DNA of 6,762 nt from Campylobacteraceae bacterium (lineage in GTDB: Bacteria > Campylobacterota > Campylobacteria > Campylobacterales > Sulfurovaceae), in the NCBI GenBank assembly GCA_027023145.1, contig JALVWV010000295.1:1-6762 (forward strand), written 5' to 3'. The notes beneath the pieces are model-generated. The model saw nothing but the letters and a program-made list of their open reading frames with translations, ran no database searches and had not been told where the DNA came from. Of the stretch, positions 1 through 4,978 are shown piece after piece. How positions within the stretch are numbered: position 1 is the first letter of the stretch; each line of letters starts with the position of its first letter. A program made the position numbers and the translations under genes.

Positions 1-48
1 GTTGAGCAGATTGCTATCGTTTGGCGGGCGAGTTAGAACCACATAGAA

Positions 49-64
49 AGGTGAAATAGCACCT
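49..64. repeat. Small inverted repeat (5-bp stem, 6-nt loop)
   Basis: AGGTG at 49-53 pairs with CACCT at 60-64 around the loop AAATAG. It lies in the non-coding stretch before the toxin-antitoxin promoter. No T-run follows, so it is not a convincing terminator. A stem this short can arise by chance. Confidence 0.3.
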
Positions 65-71
65 GTACGTA

Positions 72-91
72 TCCACATCGGGAGATGTGGA
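72..91. repeat. Perfect 8-bp inverted repeat with GGGA loop
   Basis: TCCACATC at 72-79 is the exact reverse complement of GATGTGGA at 84-91, with the 4-base loop GGGA. The following bases are not T-rich, so an intrinsic terminator is unlikely. It ends 24 bp before the -35 box of the toxin-antitoxin promoter. It could be a second protein site, the end of an upstream transcript, or the edge of an inserted cassette; nothing seen decides between these. The rest of 1-115 shows no supported gene. Confidence 0.4.
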
Positions 92-115
92 ACGAGCGCA
101 AATTATCATTTACAT

Positions 116-144
116 TTGACAAAACACACAACGTGTGTTATACT
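116..144 (+). promoter_or_regulatory. Sigma-70-type promoter of the toxin-antitoxin operon
   Basis: The -35 box TTGACA (116-121) matches consensus fully and the -10 box TATACT (139-144) matches at five of six positions, with an ideal 17-bp spacer. Transcription would start near 150-152, giving a leader of about 14 nt that contains the Shine-Dalgarno AAGGAG (152-157), 7 nt before the ATG at 165. A promoter this strong next to an embedded operator is what an autorepressed toxin-antitoxin operon is expected to have. Confidence 0.85.
123..139. promoter_or_regulatory. Operator: inverted repeat inside the promoter spacer
   Basis: AACACAC (123-129) and its exact complement GTGTGTT (133-139) flank the 3-base centre AAC. 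The repeat fills the spacer between the -35 and -10 boxes and shares its last base with the -10 box, so a bound repressor would block RNA polymerase. RelB/DinJ antitoxins are ribbon-helix-helix proteins that bind such palindromes alone or with their toxin. That the product of the gene at 165 is the repressor is inferred from position and family. Confidence 0.75.
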
Positions 145-164
145 TCTAAAAAAGGAGCTTGAGA

Positions 165-434
165 ATGACCGCTGTTGCCAATCAGAAAGTTCGTACCAAT
201 GTCTACCTTGATGCCGAGATGAAAGCAAAAGCTCAGGAGATATTCAAGCACTACGGCATGGGACTGAGTGATGCGTTCAATATCTTCTTGTCTCAGTCAG
301 TGATGGAGCGAGGTATCCCTTTTGATGTCAAAATCCCCAACAAAGAAACCGCCAGGGTCATCGATGATGCCCGCAAGGGAAGAAACATGACCCGCGTATC
401 ACTCGATGAGCTCAGGAGCAAAGTCGGTGCTTGA
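165..434 (+). CDS. RelB/DinJ-family antitoxin
   Basis: This 89-residue protein should bind and neutralise the toxin encoded next to it and repress their shared promoter. The N-terminal segment TNVYLD (residues 11-16) followed by two helices (about 17-30 and 34-47, including LSDAFNIFL) fits the ribbon-helix-helix DNA-binding fold of RelB/DinJ proteins. GIPFDVKIPN (50-59) is the typical RelB/DinJ linker, and the charged C-terminal tail (60-89) would wrap the toxin. A TTG in frame at 159 would lengthen the protein by two residues, but the Shine-Dalgarno AAGGAG at 152-157 sits 7 nt from the ATG at 165 and touches the TTG, so the ATG is chosen. The gene overlaps the toxin by 8 bp. By eye its base composition is AT-richer than the genes downstream, which suggests acquisition. 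The family is clear; dinJ orthology is not proven. Confidence 0.9.
   Translation: MTAVANQKVRTNVYLDAEMKAKAQEIFKHYGMGLSDAFNIFLSQSVMERGIPFDVKIPNKETARVIDDARKGRNMTRVSLDELRSKVGA
414..418 (+). promoter_or_regulatory. Ribosome binding site that sets the toxin start
   Basis: AGGAG lies inside the antitoxin coding sequence, 8 nt before the GTG at 427. The alternative ATG at 406 has no Shine-Dalgarno-like sequence before it. This favours GTG 427 and coupled translation of toxin after antitoxin. Confidence 0.6.
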
Positions 435-696
435 CCTTGACATCCACAAGGGCTTTGTCAAAGGGGTACAGAAGGCCAAACTCAATCCGACAAATCTGGC
501 GAAGCTCTTTTTGTATATTTCATTGCTTTTAGAGGAGCAGGCGTTGCCATCGGAGGCCAGAGATCATGGTCTCTCCGGCTCTTACAAAGATACCCGTGAA
601 TTTCATATCAGTGGAGACTTGTTGGTGGTGTACCGGATCGAAGCCGGAGCGCTACAACTTTTGAAGATCGGAACCCATTCGCAATTGTTCAGGTAA
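427..696 (+). CDS. YafQ-family mRNA interferase toxin (RelE/ParE superfamily)
   Basis: This 89-residue protein is predicted to be a ribosome-dependent endoribonuclease that halts translation when the antitoxin is degraded. Its C-terminal half matches E. coli YafQ closely in pattern: a DH-x-L-x-G-S block, then FH, GD, and a closing GTH-xx-LF. The YafQ residues H50, H63, D67, H87 and F91 correspond to H47, H60, D64, H84 and F88 here, at a constant offset of three, so the active site looks complete. The GTG at 427 is preferred because of the AGGAG at 414-418; starting at the ATG at 406 would add seven residues. The gene overlaps the antitoxin stop, and this pairing and order are standard for DinJ-YafQ modules. 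The TAA is 29 bp from the end of the convergent exporter gene, with no clear terminator between them. Confidence 0.88.
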   Translation: MLDLDIHKGFVKGVQKAKLNPTNLAKLFLYISLLLEEQALPSEARDHGLSGSYKDTREFHISGDLLVVYRIEAGALQLLKIGTHSQLFR

Positions 697-725
697 AAGA
701 TAACTCCTCGATCTTCAGAGCAGGC

Positions 726-1583
726 TCATCCCCCCAACTCCGCCACCAATACCCCCACGATAATCATTCCTCCTCCCATCACCTGAAGCCATCCCATCAT
801 TTCTCCTCCGTACGCATACCCGAACAGTGCCGCACTCAGCGGCTCGAGAGTGAAGATCAGGGCGGCACGGCTGGGGGTGGTGTAGCGTTGCATGCTGGTT
901 TGTACCCAGAAGGCGAAGATCGTCGCAAAAAGTACCGTGGTAACCAATCCAATGAGGAATGCCGAGGAGAAGACTGGAGGGAAGAGGGGCTGACCGGTGG
1001 CCAGCGCCATCCCTGCTGAGCCCAGCGCCATCGTCCCGAACTGGAACGTCACCAGCAGCGGGACATCAAATCGACGGGCGAAGCGGTCGGTGTAGAGGAT
1101 GTGGAGCGCGAAAAAAAGGGCACACCCCAGGCTCAGTACCTCCCCCCACCCGGCGCGTAACTCACCCTGCATCGTCAGAAACCAGAGGCCTGAGAGCGCC
1201 ACCCCGCTCCCAATCCACACCGATCGGGCGACCGGACGGCGGAAGAGGAAGAAAGCCATCATCGGCACCAGCACCACGAACAATCCGGTGATAAACGCTA
1301 CCGACGTGGAGAGGGTCAACGTCAGGCCGTACGTCTGAAGAACATAGGCGGTGAAGTTGAGCAGACCCAGCACGCCTGCTGCGGTGAGTGTGGCGCGATC
1401 GAGCCGGGTGAGGCGCCGATAAACGATCAGAAGCATGAGCCCAAACGCCAGCCCGAAGCGCCAGAGGAGAAACGTCGCTACCGGTACATCCCTTACTGCC
1501 TCTTGCACGAGCAGGAAGGTGACCCCCCAGCTGATCGCCGTCAGTACCAATAACGAATCGGCCTGCCAGGGTTTGATAGACAT
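726..1583 (-). CDS. EamA/DMT-family membrane transporter
   Basis: This 285-residue inner-membrane protein of the drug/metabolite transporter superfamily is probably an exporter of a small metabolite or amino acid. The sequence shows about ten hydrophobic helices in two EamA repeats. Repeat one opens with ISWGVTFLL and has WRF at the start of helix 2; repeat two ends with the typical PSRAALIFTLEPLSAALFG block followed by a glycine-rich last helix. The length is normal for the family. A TTG in frame 12 bp upstream is possible, but GGAG lies 6 nt before the ATG at 1583, which is therefore chosen. It is transcribed divergently from the ABC operon and convergently with the toxin gene. The middle of the gene is conspicuously GC-rich (39 of 60 bases at 1021-1080 by hand count), unlike the toxin-antitoxin genes (26 of 60 at 181-240). 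The substrate cannot be read from the sequence. Confidence 0.9.
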   Translation of the reverse strand: MSIKPWQADSLLVLTAISWGVTFLLVQEAVRDVPVATFLLWRFGLAFGLMLLIVYRRLTRLDRATLTAAGVLGLLNFTAYVLQTYGLTLTLSTSVAFITGLFVVLVPMMAFFLFRRPVARSVWIGSGVALSGLWFLTMQGELRAGWGEVLSLGCALFFALHILYTDRFARRFDVPLLVTFQFGTMALGSAGMALATGQPLFPPVFSSAFLIGLVTTVLFATIFAFWVQTSMQRYTTPSRAALIFTLEPLSAALFGYAYGGEMMGWLQVMGGGMIIVGVLVAELGG

Positions 1584-1647
1584 ATTTATCTCCAATTTTC
1601 TAAGAAATACACGAAAGTTTAAAGATAATTGTACTACTATTGTTCTT
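1584..1647. promoter_or_regulatory. Divergent promoter region with overlapping -10 candidates
   Basis: This 64-bp AT-rich gap separates the divergent start codons of the exporter and the ABC operon. On the plus strand GATAAT (1624-1629) is a five-of-six -10 box. On the minus strand TACAAT (1633 down to 1628) is another. The two overlap by two bases, so polymerase could hardly occupy both at once. No good -35 is seen for either, which is common in Campylobacterota. The plus-strand leader would be only about 12 nt with no Shine-Dalgarno; the minus-strand leader would be near 38 nt with GGAG. Confidence 0.4.
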
Positions 1648-2394
1648 ATGGATGAAACGAAACCAATGATTTTGATGGAACATGTGGAGAAGTACTACGG
1701 GGACTTTCACGCCCTCAAAGATATCAACTTCTCCGTCCGACAAGGGGAGATCGTCGTGATCGCCGGTCCCAGCGGATCGGGCAAATCAACCCTGATCCGC
1801 TGCATCAACCGCCTCGAGGAGATCGACAGCGGTCACATCGTCGTCGATGGCGAAGACATCTACGCACGCAAAGGCAACATCAACCGCATCCGCTCCCGGG
1901 TGGGGATGGTGTTTCAGCATTTCAACCTCTTCCCGCACTTGACGATCCTCGAGAATGTCACCATCGGACAGACCAAGGTCAAACATGCCCACAAAAAAGA
2001 GGCTGATGCACGGGCGCAGGCACTGCTCGACAAAGTAGGGCTCGGGCACAAAGCCCACGACTACCCCAATGCCCTCAGCGGCGGACAGAAACAGCGGGTC
2101 GCCATCGCCCGTACTCTGGCGATGGAGCCGAGTGTCATCCTGTTCGACGAGCCCACCTCAGCGCTGGATCCTGAAATGATCGGTGGCGTGCTCGAGGTGA
2201 TGAAGTCGCTCGCGAACGAAAACTACACTATCGTGGTCGTCACGCACGAAATGGGCTTTGCCAAAGAGGTGAGCGACCGCGTGGTCTTTATGGACGAAGG
2301 GGAGATCATCGAAGAGGACGATCCCGAGACCTTTTTCACCAACCCCTCAAGCGACCGTGCCAAGCTCTTCCTCAAGGAGATCTTGACGCACTGA
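1648..2394 (+). CDS. Polar amino-acid ABC transporter, ATP-binding protein (GlnQ/PEB1C type)
   Basis: This 248-residue cytoplasmic ATPase powers uptake through the permease encoded at 3253. All nucleotide-binding elements are intact: A-loop Tyr17, Walker A GPSGSGKST (40-48), Q-loop Gln90 in VFQHFNLFPH, signature LSGGQ (143-147), Walker B VILFDE (163-168) with catalytic Glu168, D-loop SALD (171-174) and switch His200. The HFNLFPH and DEPTSALDPE patterns are those of the polar amino-acid (PAAT) family, and the length is normal. The frame stays open further upstream, but that part is antisense to the exporter gene and is not protein-like. The start is uncertain: ATG at 1648, 1666 or 1675, none with a good Shine-Dalgarno. 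It is the first gene of a three-gene operon with binding protein and permease. Confidence 0.93.
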   Translation: MDETKPMILMEHVEKYYGDFHALKDINFSVRQGEIVVIAGPSGSGKSTLIRCINRLEEIDSGHIVVDGEDIYARKGNINRIRSRVGMVFQHFNLFPHLTILENVTIGQTKVKHAHKKEADARAQALLDKVGLGHKAHDYPNALSGGQKQRVAIARTLAMEPSVILFDEPTSALDPEMIGGVLEVMKSLANENYTIVVVTHEMGFAKEVSDRVVFMDEGEIIEEDDPETFFTNPSSDRAKLFLKEILTH

Positions 2395-2395
2395 C

Positions 2396-2407
2396 GGGCA
2401 GATGCCC
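2396..2407 (+). other. Short GC hairpin between ATPase and binding-protein genes
   Basis: GGGC (2396-2399) and GCCC (2404-2407) form a 4-bp stem with loop AGAT, starting one base after the ATPase stop codon. It is too weak to end transcription. It might stabilise an mRNA end or trim read-through so that the binding protein is made in excess, as is usual in these operons. It may equally be chance. Confidence 0.25.
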
Positions 2408-2437
2408 CCATCTTAACACGAAAAGGAGAAACACAAG

Positions 2438-3250
2438 ATGAAAAAAACACTACTCATGGCGTTGGCACTCGCCTTCGCTACGACGGCAGCCTGGAGCGAG
2501 GACATCAACCTCTGGAAAAAATCGACCCTCAACGCAATCATCACCAAAGGGGAACTGCGTGTGGGGTTGGAACCGGGCTATATGCCGTTTGAGATGAAGG
2601 ACAAAAAAGGCAACATCATCGGATTTGACGTCGACATGGCGCGGGATATGGCCAAGAAAATGGGGGTGAAACTCAAGTTGGTACCCACGGCATGGGACGG
2701 CATCATCCCCGCACTGTTGACCAGCAAATTTGACATCCTCATGTCGGGGATGACCGTCACACAGAAGCGGAATCTCAAAGTCAACTTCGCCCATTCGTAC
2801 ATCAGCGTCGGCCAGACACTGATGATCCGCAAGGCGCTAGCCGACAAAGTCAAAAGCGCGGCTGATCTCGACAAGCCGGAGTACACCGTCGTCACCAAAC
2901 TCGGTGTCACCGGAGAGATCGCTGCACGCAAGATGTTCAAAAAAGCCAAGATCCGCACCTTTGAGACCGAAGCCGATGCCGCACAGGAAGTGCTCAACGG
3001 CAAAGCCGATGCGATGATCTACGACAAGCCTTACAACGCCATCTTCATGGCGCAGAAAGGGAAAGGGAAGCTGATCCACCTCGATCAGGACTTGACCTTC
3101 GAGCCCCTCGGCTGGGCCGTGCGCAAAGGGGATCCGGATCTCCTCAACTGGCTGGACAATTACCTCAATCAGGTACAACATGACGGCACGTACGACAAGA
3201 TCTACAACAAATGGTTCAAGTCAGACAGCTGGCTGGAGCGCGTACAGTAA
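2438..3250 (+). CDS. Periplasmic amino-acid-binding protein of the ABC transporter
   Basis: This 270-residue family-3 solute-binding protein delivers a polar amino acid to the permease. The N-terminus (residues 1-20) is a signal peptide with a KK start, a hydrophobic core and a likely cut after Ser20 (AWS/ED); no lipobox cysteine is present, so the protein is probably soluble in the periplasm. The mature part shows LRVGLEPGYMPFE, GFDVDMARDMA, the ligand-site segment SGMTVT-QKR (Arg111, expected to bind the alpha-carboxylate), LGVTGE (155-160), and DAMIYDKP (Asp196, expected to hold the alpha-amino group). AAG GAG at 2423-2428 lies 9 nt before the ATG. The next gene starts 2 bp after its stop. 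Acidic or amide amino acids are plausible ligands by comparison with Campylobacter PEB1, but specificity cannot be read safely. Confidence 0.93.
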   Translation: MKKTLLMALALAFATTAAWSEDINLWKKSTLNAIITKGELRVGLEPGYMPFEMKDKKGNIIGFDVDMARDMAKKMGVKLKLVPTAWDGIIPALLTSKFDILMSGMTVTQKRNLKVNFAHSYISVGQTLMIRKALADKVKSAADLDKPEYTVVTKLGVTGEIAARKMFKKAKIRTFETEADAAQEVLNGKADAMIYDKPYNAIFMAQKGKGKLIHLDQDLTFEPLGWAVRKGDPDLLNWLDNYLNQVQHDGTYDKIYNKWFKSDSWLERVQ

Positions 3251-3252
3251 GC

Positions 3253-4218
3253 ATGAGCCGCAAACATACGCCTTTTTTGCAAAATCGAGCGGTCGGTCAC
3301 ATCGTGGCGCTGCTCTTCTTCGTCGGGCTGGGCTATGCCCTGTTCGTCGCCGCTTCCGGCATGAACTACATTTGGAAGTGGAACTCCGTCCCTAAATATT
3401 TTGCCTACGAGCAGGAGACCACCATCGAGGCTCCTTTTGACGGCATCATATCTATAGACGGACACATTGTAACAATCAAGGGGGCGAAGGAGAGCAAACA
3501 ATACGACATTAGCGGCTACGACAAACTGAAGTACAAAAATGGGGAGAAAATCTACGAAGGGGATACTCTCGGCAGCAAAAAAAGTTGGACAGCCGGCCCG
3601 CTGACCAATGGCCTCCTGACCACCCTCAAAATTTCGGCATTGGCAGCCTTACTTTCCCTTTTGCTCGGAACGGTGATCGCCTTCATGAAGCTCTCAAACT
3701 ATCAGTTTCTCAAAGACATTGCCACGGTGTACATCACTGTCATTCGCGGGACACCGCTGTTGGTACAGATCTTTATCTTTTATTTTATCGTGGCGACCAT
3801 CTTCGACATCCCCCGCTTTTATGCCGGGGTGATCTCACTGGGTATCTTTTATGGAGCCTACCTCGCCGAAGTGTTGCGCGGTGCGATCCAGTCGATCGAT
3901 ACCGGCCAGTATGAAGCGGCCAAATCGCTCGGGATGAATGGCTGGACGACCATGCGCTACATCATCATGCCTCAGGCACTCAAACGGGCACTTCCTGCAC
4001 TGGTCGGGGAAGTGATTGCGCTGGTCAAAGACAGCTCGCTTGTCTCCGTCATCTCCATCACCGATTTGACCAAAGTCGGACGGGAGATCGTTGCCAATAC
4101 TTTCAGCCCGTTTGAGACATGGATCATCGTCGCGTTGATCTATTTTGCGATTACATTCAGCCTCTCGATCTTCGGACACCGAATCGAAAAGCGGATGCGG
4201 GAGCGGGGAGGATACTGA
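3253..4218 (+). CDS. Polar amino-acid ABC transporter permease with extra periplasmic segment
   Basis: This 321-residue inner-membrane permease forms the channel for the neighbouring ATPase and binding protein. The HisM/GlnP-type domain occupies about 119-321, with NGLLTTLKIS at its start, IRGTPLLVQ (163-171) and the EAA loop EAAKSLGMNGW-x10-PQALK near 220-242, which docks on the ATPase. Typical PAAT permeases have roughly 220-240 residues. Here an added N-terminal helix (17-36) and a polar stretch of about 80 residues (37-116) precede the core. That stretch contains EAPFDGIISIDGHIVTI and YKNGEKIYEGDTLG, short beta-strand-like pieces with turns. The ATG at 3253 is chosen because it begins just after the binding-protein stop (2-bp gap); the open frame runs 42 bp further back but those codons lie inside the preceding gene. 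No strong Shine-Dalgarno is seen, so translation is probably coupled. One permease gene suggests a homodimer. Confidence 0.92.
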   Translation: MSRKHTPFLQNRAVGHIVALLFFVGLGYALFVAASGMNYIWKWNSVPKYFAYEQETTIEAPFDGIISIDGHIVTIKGAKESKQYDISGYDKLKYKNGEKIYEGDTLGSKKSWTAGPLTNGLLTTLKISALAALLSLLLGTVIAFMKLSNYQFLKDIATVYITVIRGTPLLVQIFIFYFIVATIFDIPRFYAGVISLGIFYGAYLAEVLRGAIQSIDTGQYEAAKSLGMNGWTTMRYIIMPQALKRALPALVGEVIALVKDSSLVSVISITDLTKVGREIVANTFSPFETWIIVALIYFAITFSLSIFGHRIEKRMRERGGY

Positions 4219-4229
4219 TCCGACCGATA

Positions 4230-4238
4230 TGGTATAAT
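4230..4238 (+). promoter_or_regulatory. Extended -10 promoter of the two-component operon
   Basis: TGG followed by TATAAT (4233-4238) is a perfect extended -10 element, with no recognisable -35 at the proper distance. Transcription would begin near 4245, about 20 nt before the ATG at 4265; AAAGG (4253-4257) serves as ribosome binding site. It sits only 11 bp after the permease stop, with no terminator between, so read-through from the ABC operon may add to expression. Confidence 0.7.
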
Positions 4239-4264
4239 AGCCTACCCATTTCAAAGGCAGGCAC

Positions 4265-4969
4265 ATGGAAGAGAGCGACCTTCTCGGTATCCTGACGGAT
4301 AAAACGATCCTCTACGCCGAAGACGAACCGGGCATCCGGCGCAACGTCACGGAGACACTGGAACTGTTCTTCATGGACGTGGTTGCTGTAGAAGACGGGC
4401 AGGCGGTACTCGACGAAATGGCGATCAACCACTACGATGTGCTCATGTTGGATATCTCCATGCCCCATGTCGACGGCCTCGAAGCGGTGCAGGCTATCCG
4501 AAAAACCAACCAGCATATCCCCATCATCATCGTCTCTGCCCACTCGACTCAGGAGTACCTTTGGCGTGCCGTCGAACTCAAGATCACCAAATACCTCACC
4601 AAGCCCAGTACCCGGGATCATCTCATCACCGCCCTCGAACACGCCGCACTGGAACTGACCCGTCACAAACGTCACCCCATAGAATTGGATGCCAATCGCT
4701 ATTACAGCCCCTGCAAAAAATGCGTATACACCGATAACCAATCCCAGACATTGACCCCTACGGAGAGCCGCCTGCTCGAGTACCTCGTGGCGCAGGAGAA
4801 CTGCGCGGTTAGTTTCGAAGCGATCGCCGACTATCTCTGGGGATACGAACCCCACAGCAAAGAGGCGATCAAATCGCTGATCAAAGACTTACGTAGAAAA
4901 ATCGGTTCCGAACGCATCCAGAGTGTGTACGGGATCGGCTACTTGTTTGCCCCGTTTGCTGCCCCATAA
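4265..4969 (+). CDS. OmpR-family response regulator with CxxC
   Basis: This 234-residue DNA-binding regulator is the presumed partner of the kinase 9 bp downstream. The receiver domain (about 13-130) has the acidic pair Glu19/Asp20, phospho-acceptor Asp63 in LMLDISMP, Ser91 in the usual Thr/Ser position, Tyr110 and Lys113 in the KP motif, so it should be phosphorylated normally. The C-terminal winged-helix domain (about 140-232) has LTPTESRLLEYL, the recognition helix around KEAIKSLIKDLRRKIG, and the wing VYGIGY typical of OmpR/PhoB regulators. An unusual PCKKC (Cys150, Cys153) lies in the first beta-strands of this domain, with Cys180 further on. The cysteines could be a redox switch or metal site, but this is inference. 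Start ATG 4265 fits AAAGG at 4253-4257. Target genes are not known from sequence. Confidence 0.93.
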   Translation: MEESDLLGILTDKTILYAEDEPGIRRNVTETLELFFMDVVAVEDGQAVLDEMAINHYDVLMLDISMPHVDGLEAVQAIRKTNQHIPIIIVSAHSTQEYLWRAVELKITKYLTKPSTRDHLITALEHAALELTRHKRHPIELDANRYYSPCKKCVYTDNQSQTLTPTESRLLEYLVAQENCAVSFEAIADYLWGYEPHSKEAIKSLIKDLRRKIGSERIQSVYGIGYLFAPFAAP

Positions 4970-4978
4970 AGGATCATT

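Noticed and set aside
1..10. GTTGAGCAGA repeated at 1-10, 1356-1365 and 6535-6544
   Set aside because: Two copies lie inside coding sequence in unrelated genes and the match does not extend; no sign of an attachment site or mobile-element end.
1..36. Open frame ending in VEQIAIVWRAS and a stop, as the tail of an upstream gene
   Set aside because: Only eleven codons are visible and no family can be recognised; chance cannot be excluded.
46..66. Weak likeness of the GGTGAAATAG region to a 23S rRNA segment
   Set aside because: The match is short and the flanking bases do not continue as rRNA.
63..78. LexA-like CTGT-N8-ACAT
   Set aside because: One base differs from the enterobacterial CTGT-N8-ACAG, it lies about 40 bp upstream of the -35 box and overlaps a hairpin; a LexA regulon is not expected in Campylobacterota.
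697..725. Terminator between toxin and exporter genes
   Set aside because: Only a 4-bp stem with a 2-base loop is seen (718-727) and no T-run on either strand.
959..1338. Plus-strand open frames across the exporter gene
   Set aside because: Their products are Pro/Arg/Ser-rich low-complexity shadows; the minus strand gives a clear ten-helix EamA protein.
1435..1647. N-terminal extension of the ABC ATPase by 71 codons
   Set aside because: The extension is antisense to the exporter start, is not protein-like, and the ATPase domain starts normally near 1648-1675.
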